From NCBI RefSeq assembly GCF_041807905.1, contig NZ_JBGVSA010000004.1, positions 186,001 to 250,000 of the forward strand: DNA of 64,000 bases, read 5' to 3'. The notes beneath the pieces are model-generated. The model saw only the letters and a program-made list of their open reading frames with translations, did not search any database and was not told where the DNA came from. The position numbers and the translations under genes were made by a program. Below, piece by piece: positions 54,872 through 63,059 of the stretch. The stretch's first letter is position 1. Every line of letters starts with the position of its first letter. This stretch comes from JBGVSA01 sp041807905. GTDB taxonomy: Bacteria > Pseudomonadota > Gammaproteobacteria > Burkholderiales > Rhodocyclaceae.

Positions 54872-56158
54872 ATGAACGCCACGCCCGCATCACTTCGGGA
54901 CGACGCAACCACCGTCGCCCCGTCGCAACCTGCCCACGCCGAGGTCCGTCACTTCGTCGCATTCAGCGCCGGACAGGGGCTGTCTTCCGTCGGGACATGG
55001 ATGCAGAAGGCTGGCGTCGGATGGTTGGCGTGGGAGCTGACGCACTCCGCCGCGTGGGTCGGGACCATGGCGCTGGCAGATGTCTTCGCCGCGCTCGTCG
55101 TTGCGCCGCTGGCCGGTGCAGTGGTCGACCGGCACAACCCGTATCGGTTGCTGTGGCTCACGCAGACCCTGTTGCTCGTGCAGGCCGCTTCGCTGTGGCT
55201 GTTGCATGCCTCAGGCATGCTCGGCGTCGGCCTGTTGCTGGCGCTGACGATCGTCGAATCGATCCTGCAAGGTTTCTGTCAGCCGGTCCGCATGATCGTC
55301 ACCGGCACGCTGGCCGGCCCGGCGCGTATGTCGCAGGGTGTTGCCACCAACTCCATCGCCATGAATCTGGCGCGTATCACGGGTCCGGCGCTGGCCGGTG
55401 TGTTGATGCTGCATGGACAGACGGGGCTGGTGTTCCTCGCCAACGCGATCTCGTTCCTGTCGGTGCTGGCGGTGACGGCCTACGTGCGGCGCTGGATCGA
55501 TCGGCCGGCCACATCGTCGGGCAGATCGATCGGGCGTGACATCGCGCAGGGCTTCGAATATGTCGCCAACACGCCGCCCATTGCGATGGTGTTCGTGGTG
55601 GCGGTGTCTTTCTCCGTGCTGGCGCGACCGTTCGCGGAGCTGTTCCCTGCCTTCGCGGGCATGGTCTTCCAGGGCGGTCCGCAAACCCTGTCGATGCTGA
55701 TGAGCGCGCAGGGCGCGGGCGCGCTGCTCGGTGCGAGCTGGATGCTGCGCCGGCGTCCCGGACTGGACGCACTGCCGCGCATCATCCTGTGGAGCGGCAT
55801 TGGCATTGCGGCGGCCTTGTTGGTATTCGTTGCCTCCGCGGACCTGCGCGTAGCGGTGCCGGCGATGGTGGTGGCCGGCCTGTTCCACGTCACCTGCAAC
55901 ATCGGCATGCAGTCGCTGGCGCAGTTACGTGCCGAGCCCGCCATGCGTGGGCGCGTGATGGCGCTGTACGGGCTGGTATTTCGCACCGCGCCTTCGTTCG
56001 GCGCATTTGTCATCGGGCAGGGCACGCACTGGATCGGGTTGCCGTGGCTCGTCGGCTGCGGCGCACTGTTGTACGGCGTATTCATGCTGCGATTGATGCC
56101 GCGCCTGTATCGCACGCTCGCCGTTCCGCTGCCGCAGGCGCAAGGGAGCGCGTCGTGA
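54872..56158 (+). CDS. MFS transporter, EntS/MFS_3-like
   Basis: A 428-residue, 12-helix major facilitator. After a short hydrophilic N-terminus come GQGLSSVGTWMQKAGVGWLAWELTHSAAWVGTMALADVF, LAGAVVDRHNPYRLLWLTQ (the loop 2-3 motif in MFS_3 form) and a second half with GQGTHWIGLPWLVGCGALLYG. This group includes EntS-type siderophore exporters and multidrug permeases; there is no siderophore cluster here. The ATG at 54872 lacks a Shine-Dalgarno; GTG or ATG starts further up cannot be excluded. Confidence 0.82.
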   Translation: MNATPASLRDDATTVAPSQPAHAEVRHFVAFSAGQGLSSVGTWMQKAGVGWLAWELTHSAAWVGTMALADVFAALVVAPLAGAVVDRHNPYRLLWLTQTLLLVQAASLWLLHASGMLGVGLLLALTIVESILQGFCQPVRMIVTGTLAGPARMSQGVATNSIAMNLARITGPALAGVLMLHGQTGLVFLANAISFLSVLAVTAYVRRWIDRPATSSGRSIGRDIAQGFEYVANTPPIAMVFVVAVSFSVLARPFAELFPAFAGMVFQGGPQTLSMLMSAQGAGALLGASWMLRRRPGLDALPRIILWSGIGIAAALLVFVASADLRVAVPAMVVAGLFHVTCNIGMQSLAQLRAEPAMRGRVMALYGLVFRTAPSFGAFVIGQGTHWIGLPWLVGCGALLYGVFMLRLMPRLYRTLAVPLPQAQGSAS

Positions 56159-56329
56159 TCGCCTCGCTGGATCTTTCGTACTGTATGCACGAGCGCCACC
56201 GGGGCGAAACGGGCGGCGGCTCGCCGCACCGCAGCCAGTGATCAGCTGGCGGTCGTTCCCGCGGCGGAGTATGGTTCCGCCTTCCGGCCCGCCGCTCACG
56301 CAGGCGCGGGCCCCAGTCACACGCATCAA

Positions 56330-57748
56330 ATGACCCAAGCCTCACTTCCCAACGCGCGCCGTGTCGCGCTCATCGTCGCCTGTGCGTTCTTCATGCAGAA
56401 CCTGGACGGCGCCATCATCAACACTTCGCTGCCGCAGATGGCTGCCTCGTTCGGCGTGCAACCGCTGGACCTGTCGCTGGGCATCACCATCTATATGCTG
56501 ATGGTGGCCGCGTGCGTGCCGGCGTCCGCGTGGATCGCCGACCGCTTCGGCGCACGCAACGTCTTCCTGCTGGCGGTCATTGTGTTTTCGGCATCGTCGT
56601 TGGCCTGCGGACTGGCCACCAGCCTGCCGATGTTCGTCGCGGCGCGGGCCTTGCAGGGCATCGGGGGCGCGATGATGACGCCGGTCGGCCGCATGGTGGT
56701 GCTGCGCCACGCCAGCAAGGCGGAGCTGTTGCAGGCCACTGCGCTCATCACGTGGCCGGCGCTGATCGCTCCCGTCATCGGTCCCGTGCTGGGCGGTGTC
56801 ATCACTACGTACGTCAGTTGGCGTTGGAACTTCCTGCTCAACGTGCCGCTCGGCATCGTCGGCGCATGGCTGGTCTATCGTTTCGTGCCCAATCTGCGCA
56901 GCGACGAAGATGTGGCGCTCGACGTGCGCGGTTTTGCGCTGGCTTCGACTTCGCTGGTGTGCTTGCTCTACGGGCTGGAGAGCTTCGGTCACGCGCACGG
57001 TCGCGCCAGTGTCGCTCTGGCGCTCGCGATCGCCGGCCTCTGCGTGGGCGCGCTGGCGATGCGGCACTTCCAGCGGGTGAAGCAGCCGCTGCTCGATCTG
57101 GCATCGCTGCGCGTGCAGACTTTCTCGATGGCGTCGGTGGGCGCGGGCAATTTCTTCCGCATGTCGATCAACGCCACGCCGTTCCTGCTGCCCTTGCTGT
57201 TCCAGGTCGGATTCGGCCTTTCGGCCATCGAGTCCGGCTGGCTGGTGCTGGCGTACTTCGCCGGCAACCTCGGCATGAAAGCGGTGACGACGCCGACATT
57301 GCAGCGCTTCGGCTTCCGCTCCGTGCTGGTGATCAATGGCCTGCTCGCCGGGCTGTCGTTGCTGGCGTGCGCATTGCTCACACGCGATACCGCGCTGCCG
57401 GTGACGATAGCGGTGATGTTCATTGCCGGGCTGACGCGGTCGATGCAATTCACCTCGCTTGCCACGCTCACTTTCGCCGACATCGATGGTCCGCAGCGCA
57501 ATGCGGCAGCCACTTTGTCGACGATGACGCAGCAGATATCGATGGTGCTTGGCGTGGCGGTGTCGGCCCTGGTCATCAAGATGTCGCAGGCATGGCACGG
57601 CACGACCGGCACCGGGCTGGCCGACTTTCGCGCAGCGTTCGTCGCCGTTGGCGTGCTGTCGATCATCTCGGCGCTGATGTTCGTGCGCCTGCCGCATGAC
57701 GCGGGTGCGGACGTATCGGGCCACCGGCCAAAAACGTCTGCCGCCTGA
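56330..57748 (+). CDS. MFS multidrug transporter, DHA2 (14-helix) family
   Basis: A 472-residue drug:proton antiporter of the EmrB/QacA type. Helix 1 carries LDGAIINTSLPQMAASFGV, the DHA2 motif; the loop 2-3 motif is ADRFGARNVFLLAV and the antiporter motif C is present around APVIGPVLGGVITTYVSWRWNFLLNVPLGI. Fourteen hydrophobic helices are counted. Unlike EmrAB or RND-type systems no adaptor gene is adjacent, so it probably works alone. It follows the other MFS gene after 171 bases with no shared feature. Confidence 0.9.
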   Translation: MTQASLPNARRVALIVACAFFMQNLDGAIINTSLPQMAASFGVQPLDLSLGITIYMLMVAACVPASAWIADRFGARNVFLLAVIVFSASSLACGLATSLPMFVAARALQGIGGAMMTPVGRMVVLRHASKAELLQATALITWPALIAPVIGPVLGGVITTYVSWRWNFLLNVPLGIVGAWLVYRFVPNLRSDEDVALDVRGFALASTSLVCLLYGLESFGHAHGRASVALALAIAGLCVGALAMRHFQRVKQPLLDLASLRVQTFSMASVGAGNFFRMSINATPFLLPLLFQVGFGLSAIESGWLVLAYFAGNLGMKAVTTPTLQRFGFRSVLVINGLLAGLSLLACALLTRDTALPVTIAVMFIAGLTRSMQFTSLATLTFADIDGPQRNAAATLSTMTQQISMVLGVAVSALVIKMSQAWHGTTGTGLADFRAAFVAVGVLSIISALMFVRLPHDAGADVSGHRPKTSAA

Positions 57749-58014
57749 CCTGCTGGATTCTCACCAGTGCATCGTCGCATTGGTGATTTCGCAGCAGCGC
57801 ATCCGCGTGCCAGCGACGCGTTGAAATCGGCGCAAACGGCCGTCCGATGCGGCGCCCGGGCACATGTGCCGTCGAGCGGACGTCATGGCATGCCGCCTGC
57901 TATGGATACCTCCTGACCCACGCGGGCGCGGAAATTCTCCGCGCATGGAGATCGAATCTTGCAGACGGCATTTCCCCTTCGCGCGCGTGGCCTCTTGCGG
58001 AGGCCCCGGCGCGC

Positions 58015-59625
58015 ATGACGACCACGGAGACTTATTCCCCCTTTTCCGCCAGCCGCGATGAAGTCGCGGATGTGCTCATCATTGGCGGTGGCCCCGCCGG
58101 CACATGGGCTGCGCTGGCCGCGGCCGCGCAGGGCGCGCGCGTGATCCTCGCCGACAAGGGCTATTGCGGGACGTCCGGCGCGACCGCGCCATCGAACACC
58201 GGCGCCTGGTATCTGCCGGCCGGTGCGCGGCGCGATGCGGAAGTCGAGCGCCGGCTCGAACGCTCGACCGGCCTGGCGCACCGCCGCTGGATCGTGCGCA
58301 CCATGGAGCAGGCGCTGCGCGGGCTGGACGACATCGCGGTCGCCGGCTATCCGTTTCCCTTCGACGAAGAAGGGCGCCCGTATCGCGCGAATCTGCGCGG
58401 GCCCGACTACATGGCTTTCATGCGCCGCCGCGTCGTGCGCGCTGGCGTGCGCATTCTCGATCACCATCCGGCCACCGAATTGCTGTGGAGCGACGGCGTG
58501 GTGGCGGGCGCGGCCGGCTTGCATCCGCGCAGCGGCGAGCGCTGGCAGGTGCGCGCGGGCGCGGTGGTGATCGCTGCCGGCGGTTGCACTTTTCTCTCCC
58601 ATGCGCTGGGGTGCGACGGCAATACGGGCGATGGTTACCTGATGGCGGCCGAAGCGGGCGCGCGCCTGTCCGGCATGGAGTTCTCTGCGCAGTACGGGCT
58701 GTGTGTGGCCGACGCGTCGGTGACCAAGGGGCTGCCTTTCGCATTGGCGAGCTTCACGCTGGAGGACGGCTCGCCCTTGCCCGAGACAGGTGAGGAGCGC
58801 GCCGTGCGCATCGCCCGCGCCATCGTCGAGGGTCATCAGGTCTATGCGTGCCTGGATCGCGGACGCGAAGAAGAACACGACTGGCTGCGCCGGGGGCAAC
58901 CGAACTGCTTTCTGCCGCACGACCGGGCGGGTATCGATCCCTTCACCCAGCGGTTTCGCGTCGCGCTCCGTTCCGAGGGCACCGTGCGCGGCGTGGGCGG
59001 TCTCGATCTGATCGATGATGATTGCGCGACGACCGTGCCGGGCCTCTTTGCGGCGGGGGACGCGGCCACGCGCGAGAACCTCGCCGGCGCCGTCACTGGC
59101 GGCGGCAGTCCCAATGCATCGTGGGCGATTGCCAGCGGCACGTGGAGCGGACGCGGTGCGGCGCGTTTTGCGCAAAGCCTGGGCGACGCCGCACTCACTC
59201 GCCCGGTGCGCGCGTTGGGCGGTGCCGGACTGCGGCCACGGCGCGCCGCCTCCGATGAATTGACCGCGCGCGCGCTGCTGCCCTACGTGCAGGCAGAAAC
59301 GCTGCCGCTGGACGTGAACTTCTTCCGCTCGGGCGGGCGCATCGCGCGCTCGCAACAAACACTCGATGCGCTGTGGGAGGATGTGCGCGATCACGCTGCC
59401 GGAGCTGGGCGCGAGGCCCTTCGCGTGCGCGAACTCGCGGCGATGACGGCCACCGGTCGCTTCATCTGGGCGGCGGCCGCCGCGCGGACCGAAAGCCGCG
59501 GACTGCATCGCCGTGTCGATCTGCCCGACACCGACGCGGCGCAGTCGCATCGCATTCACGTATCGGGCGTGGACGAAGTCTTCGCCACCCCCGACGACAC
59601 CGCACGGAGGGCATTGGCATCATGA
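58015..59625 (+). CDS. FAD-dependent oxidoreductase, AprA/fumarate-reductase flavoprotein-like
   Basis: A 536-residue flavoprotein of the succinate dehydrogenase/fumarate reductase/APS reductase superfamily. The dinucleotide motif IIGGGPAG (22-29) is followed by DKGYCGTSGATAPSN and a second FAD region near the C-terminal third (VPGLFAAGDAATRENLAGAVTGGGSPNASWAIASG). The fumarate-reductase active-site signature HPT/R is not evident, so substrate is open. Its stop overlaps the start of a two-cluster ferredoxin gene (ATGA), the arrangement of AprA-AprB and of paired flavoprotein/ferredoxin genes found near sulfonate or sulfate uptake genes. The start at 58015 is chosen by domain fit. Confidence 0.8.
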   Translation: MTTTETYSPFSASRDEVADVLIIGGGPAGTWAALAAAAQGARVILADKGYCGTSGATAPSNTGAWYLPAGARRDAEVERRLERSTGLAHRRWIVRTMEQALRGLDDIAVAGYPFPFDEEGRPYRANLRGPDYMAFMRRRVVRAGVRILDHHPATELLWSDGVVAGAAGLHPRSGERWQVRAGAVVIAAGGCTFLSHALGCDGNTGDGYLMAAEAGARLSGMEFSAQYGLCVADASVTKGLPFALASFTLEDGSPLPETGEERAVRIARAIVEGHQVYACLDRGREEEHDWLRRGQPNCFLPHDRAGIDPFTQRFRVALRSEGTVRGVGGLDLIDDDCATTVPGLFAAGDAATRENLAGAVTGGGSPNASWAIASGTWSGRGAARFAQSLGDAALTRPVRALGGAGLRPRRAASDELTARALLPYVQAETLPLDVNFFRSGGRIARSQQTLDALWEDVRDHAAGAGREALRVRELAAMTATGRFIWAAAAARTESRGLHRRVDLPDTDAAQSHRIHVSGVDEVFATPDDTARRALAS

Positions 59626-59951
59626 TCGAACTCATCCACGCGGAACGCTGCATCGACTGCAACCTGTGCGTGAAGACCTGCCCGCGCGACGTGTTCGACG
59701 CCACGGACGGCACGCCCGTCATCGCGCGGCAAGAAGATTGCCAGACCTGTTTTCTGTGCGAACTGTACTGCCCGGTCGACGCGCTCTACGTCGCGCCGCA
59801 GGCCGAGGCGCGCGTACCTATCGATGCCGCGGCCATCGAAACAGGCGGGCAGCTTGGCGGATACGTCCGCGCCATGGGCTGGCGGCGCGGCAAGCCCGGC
59901 GGCACCGAAAACGATCCGACGCGGCACCTGCGCGTGCGCGGGGCGGGCTAG
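59622..59951 (+). CDS. Two-cluster 4Fe-4S ferredoxin, AprB-like partner
   Basis: A 109-residue protein with two classic cluster motifs: CIDCNLCVKTCP (Cys10, 13, 16, 20) and CQTCFLCELYCP (Cys40, 43, 46, 50). The C-terminal half (60-109) is a tail of about 50 residues such as AprB uses to wrap around AprA. It overlaps the flavoprotein gene by 4 bases and has GGAGG upstream, so the two are made together and very likely form an electron-transfer pair. A 7-bp GC hairpin follows the stop (59962-59982). Confidence 0.88.
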   Translation: MIELIHAERCIDCNLCVKTCPRDVFDATDGTPVIARQEDCQTCFLCELYCPVDALYVAPQAEARVPIDAAAIETGGQLGGYVRAMGWRRGKPGGTENDPTRHLRVRGAG

Positions 59952-59961
59952 CAGATCGGGT

Positions 59962-59982
59962 GCGCCCCAGCGTGCGGGGCGC
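59962..59982 (+). repeat. GC-rich hairpin after the ferredoxin gene
   Basis: GCGCCCC / GGGGCGC with a 7-base loop and no U-tract. It may attenuate read-through from the flavoprotein/ferredoxin pair into the aminotransferase gene, which has a -10-like TATACT at 59995-60000. Confidence 0.45.
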
Positions 59983-60008
59983 CCGACGCGCCTCTATACT
60001 TCGGCGTC

Positions 60009-61160
60009 ATGAGCTTCCAGTCCAAATTGCCGGATGTCGGCACGACCATCTTCACGGTCATGAGCCAGCTCGCCAACGAGCACGGCGCCATCAATCTGTC
60101 GCAAGGGTTTCCGGACTACCCCTGCGATCCGGCGCTGGTCGACGCGTTGGCACGTGCCGCGCGCGACGGGCATAACCAGTACGCGCCGATGGCCGGCCTG
60201 CCCGAGTTGCGCCGCGCGGTGGCGGCCAAGCTGGCATTGAGCCGCGGCGTGGCGGTGGACGCCGATACCGAGATCACCATCACGGCCGGAGCGACGCAGG
60301 GAATCTTCACCGCCATCGCGGCGGTGCTGCATGCTGGCGACGAGGCCATCGTGCTCGATCCTTCGTACGATTCGTACGCGCCTGCCATCCGGGCGCAGGG
60401 CGCGGTGCCCGTACATGTGCCGCTGGATGCGCCGGATTACAGCGTCGACTGGGCGCGCGTCGAAGCCGCGGTGACACCGCGCACGCGCATGGTGCTCATC
60501 AATAACCCGAACAATCCGGCAACGACGGTTTTTACACGCGATGACCTCGATGCACTGGCGGCGATCGTCGAACGGCACGACCTTTACGTGTTGGCCGACG
60601 AGGTCTACGAGCATCTCGTCTTCGACGGTATCGAGCATCAGAGCGTACTGACCCATCCGGCGCTGCGGGCGCGCAGTTTCGCGGTGTACTCGTTCGGCAA
60701 GACATTCCACGTGACCGGCTGGAAGATCGGCTATTGCGTGGCAGCGCCTGCGCTGACGGCCGAATTCCGCAAGATCCACCAGTTCCTGGTTTTCGTTGTA
60801 CACCACCCATCCCAAAGGGCGCTGGCCGAGATGCTGGCCGAGCCGGCGCATTGGCAGGGATTGCCGGCGTTCTTTACCCGCAAGCGGGATCTGCTGGCAA
60901 AGGGCCTGGAACGCGCTGGTTTCGAACTGCTGCCGAGCCGCGCGACGTACTTTCAGTTGGCCCGCTATGCTGCCGTCCGCGACGATCTGGGCGACGCGGC
61001 CTTCTCGCGCTGGCTGACGGAACACGCGGGCGTGGCCTGCATTCCCGTCTCGGCTTTCTATGCCGATGGACGGGACGACCGCATCGTGCGCTTCTGCTTC
61101 GCCAAGGAGGACGCCACGCTGGCGGCGGCGGGGGAACGCCTGGGCGCCCTTCGTCCGTGA
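60009..61160 (+). CDS. PLP-dependent aminotransferase, methionine-type (YbdL-like)
   Basis: A 383-residue class I/II aminotransferase. It has INLSQGFPDYPCDP, the cofactor residues Asn-rich NNPNNP (165-170), Asp197-Glu-Val-Tyr, and the Schiff-base Lys231 in YSFGKTFHVTGWKIGY, which together match YbdL-type methionine aminotransferases and related kynurenine aminotransferases. The usual NTPHNP of YbdL reads NNPNNP here. TATACT lies only 9 bases before the ATG, so the transcript may be leaderless or nearly so. Its place between the AprAB-like pair and cysTWA suggests sulfur metabolism (methionine salvage), which is inference. Confidence 0.85.
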   Translation: MSFQSKLPDVGTTIFTVMSQLANEHGAINLSQGFPDYPCDPALVDALARAARDGHNQYAPMAGLPELRRAVAAKLALSRGVAVDADTEITITAGATQGIFTAIAAVLHAGDEAIVLDPSYDSYAPAIRAQGAVPVHVPLDAPDYSVDWARVEAAVTPRTRMVLINNPNNPATTVFTRDDLDALAAIVERHDLYVLADEVYEHLVFDGIEHQSVLTHPALRARSFAVYSFGKTFHVTGWKIGYCVAAPALTAEFRKIHQFLVFVVHHPSQRALAEMLAEPAHWQGLPAFFTRKRDLLAKGLERAGFELLPSRATYFQLARYAAVRDDLGDAAFSRWLTEHAGVACIPVSAFYADGRDDRIVRFCFAKEDATLAAAGERLGALRP

Positions 61161-61177
61161 AGTCCATTTCGCTTTTT

Positions 61178-61203
61178 GGAATAAGCGACGCAGTTTTTAT
61201 TAT
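61178..61203 (+). promoter_or_regulatory. AT-rich control region of the cysTWA operon, possible CysB site
   Basis: A strongly AT-rich stretch with inverted half-sites GGAATAA (61178-61184) and TTATTATT (61197-61204). Such AATAA / TTATT pairs upstream of sulfate permease genes are typical of CysB-type regulators. It lies 60-80 bases before the cysT ATG. Confidence 0.4.
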
Positions 61204-61261
61204 TTATTTTCACAAGGGCTGACCCCTAGACTTGGCTCCATTCAATCGGAATGGAGCCGTG

Positions 61262-62146
61262 ATGTCTTCGCATGCCCTGTCCGCCGGCTCCGGCGGGCTG
61301 CCCGCACACCCCTCCCGCCCGCGCCGTCACCGTGTGCTGCCGGGTTTCGGCCTGTCGCTGGGCTATACGCTCGTCTATTTGTCGCTGATCGTGCTGATTC
61401 CCCTGTCGGCGGTCTTTCTCAAGACCGCCAAGGCCGACTGGTCGCACATCCTCAACGTGGTGACCTCGCCGCGCGTGGTGGCTTCCTACCAGCTGTCGTT
61501 CGGGGCTTCGCTGCTGGCGGCAGCCATCAACACGGTGTTCGGCCTGCTGCTGGCGTGGGCGCTGGTGCGCTATCGATTCCCCGGCAAGAAGATCATCGAC
61601 GCGCTGATCGACCTGCCGTTTGCGCTGCCGACGGCGGTGGCCGGTATCGCGCTGGCGTCGATTTACTCGCCCAAGGGGTGGGTCGGCAGCTTCTTCGCCG
61701 AGTACGACATTCGCATCGCCTACACGCGCTGGGGTGTGCTGATCGCGCTGGTATTCATCGGGCTGCCCTTCGTGGTGCGCACCATCCAGCCGATTCTGCA
61801 GGATCTGGAAACGGAACTTGAAGAAGCCGCCGCCAGCCTGGGTGCGCAACGTTGGCAGACTTTCCGCCTGGTGATCCTGCCGTTGCTGCTGCCGGCGCTG
61901 CTCACGGGCTTCGCATTGGCTTTCGCGCGTGCGGTCGGCGAGTACGGTTCGGTGATCTTCATTGCCGGCAATATCCCGATGGTGTCGGAGATCACGCCGC
62001 TGATGATCATCACGCGCCTCGAGCAATACGACTACACCGGGGCAACGGCCATTGCAGGCGTGATGCTGATCTTCTCGTTCATCCTGCTGTTCATCATCAA
62101 CGGGCTGCAAGCGTGGAGCGCGCGCCGTATCGGGAGGGCGCTGTAA
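61262..62146 (+). CDS. cysT: Sulfate/thiosulfate ABC permease subunit CysT
   Basis: A 294-residue inner-membrane permease (also called CysU) with six helices and the EAA loop ELEEAAASLGAQRWQTFRLVILP that docks on CysA. It begins MSSHALSAGSGG with GGAG 6 bases upstream; the in-frame ATG at 61232 lies too close to the control region. The stop overlaps the cysW start by one base. A periplasmic sulfate- or thiosulfate-binding protein gene (sbp/cysP), normally first in the operon, is not upstream; the preceding gene is an aminotransferase. Confidence 0.95.
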   Translation: MSSHALSAGSGGLPAHPSRPRRHRVLPGFGLSLGYTLVYLSLIVLIPLSAVFLKTAKADWSHILNVVTSPRVVASYQLSFGASLLAAAINTVFGLLLAWALVRYRFPGKKIIDALIDLPFALPTAVAGIALASIYSPKGWVGSFFAEYDIRIAYTRWGVLIALVFIGLPFVVRTIQPILQDLETELEEAAASLGAQRWQTFRLVILPLLLPALLTGFALAFARAVGEYGSVIFIAGNIPMVSEITPLMIITRLEQYDYTGATAIAGVMLIFSFILLFIINGLQAWSARRIGRAL

Positions 62147-63042
62147 TGGCCGGTGCCACCACCATGAGTCTGGCCGACGCGGCCGACTTCTACGAAGTGA
62201 ACCCGGCAACGCGCGAATCGTCGTGGGTGAAGTGGACCATCGTCGGCGTGTCGCTGACATTCTTCGCGGTGTTCCTGCTGCTGCCGCTGTTGCTGGTCTT
62301 CACGCAGGCCTTCGCCAAGGGTTGGGAAACCTACATCGAGGCGCTTACCAACGAAGAGGCGTGGTCGGCGATCAAGCTGACGCTGCTTGCCGCCGTCATC
62401 GCGGTGCCGCTGAATCTGGTGTTCGGTGTTGCGGCGGCATGGTTGATCGCCAAGTTCGAATTTCCGTGCAAGCAGTTCCTGATCACGCTGATCGACCTGC
62501 CGTTCTCGGTATCGCCGGTCATCGCGGGCCTGATCTACGTGCTGATGTTCGGGGCGCAGGGCTGGTGGGGACCGTGGCTGTCCGCGCATGACATCAAGAT
62601 CATCTTCGCCGTGCCGGGCATCGTGCTGGCGACGGTGTTCGTGACCTTCCCGTTCGTGGCGCGCGAGCTGATCCCGCTGATGCAGGCGCAGGGCAAGGAA
62701 GAAGAGGAAGCCGCCATCGTGCTGGGCGCTTCGGGCTGGAAGACCTTCTTCCGCGTGACGCTGCCCAACATCAAGTGGGGCCTGATCTACGGCGTGGTGC
62801 TGTGCAACGCCCGCGCGATGGGCGAGTTCGGCGCGGTGTCGGTGGTGTCCGGGCACATCCGCGGCGTCACCAACACCATGCCTTTGCAGGTTGAGATTCT
62901 CTACAACGAATACCAGTTCGCCGCGGCATTCGCGGTGGCGTCGCTGCTGGCGATGCTGGCGCTGGTGACGCTGGCGATCAAATCGTACGTGCAGTGGCAG
63001 GCATCCCGACAGTTGGCGCACGACGACGGTCGGCCCGAGTAA
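62146..63042 (+). CDS. cysW: Sulfate/thiosulfate ABC permease subunit CysW
   Basis: A 298-residue permease partner of CysT with six helices and the EAA loop EEEEAAIVLGASGWKTFFRVTLPNIKW. The end of the pore region reads ARAMGEFGAVSVVSGHIRGVTNTMPLQVEILYNEYQF, strongly conserved in CysW. It is translationally coupled to cysT (TAATG) and lies 17 bases before cysA. Confidence 0.96.
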   Translation: MAGATTMSLADAADFYEVNPATRESSWVKWTIVGVSLTFFAVFLLLPLLLVFTQAFAKGWETYIEALTNEEAWSAIKLTLLAAVIAVPLNLVFGVAAAWLIAKFEFPCKQFLITLIDLPFSVSPVIAGLIYVLMFGAQGWWGPWLSAHDIKIIFAVPGIVLATVFVTFPFVARELIPLMQAQGKEEEEAAIVLGASGWKTFFRVTLPNIKWGLIYGVVLCNARAMGEFGAVSVVSGHIRGVTNTMPLQVEILYNEYQFAAAFAVASLLAMLALVTLAIKSYVQWQASRQLAHDDGRPE

Positions 63043-63059
63043 GACGAGAGAGATACGAC

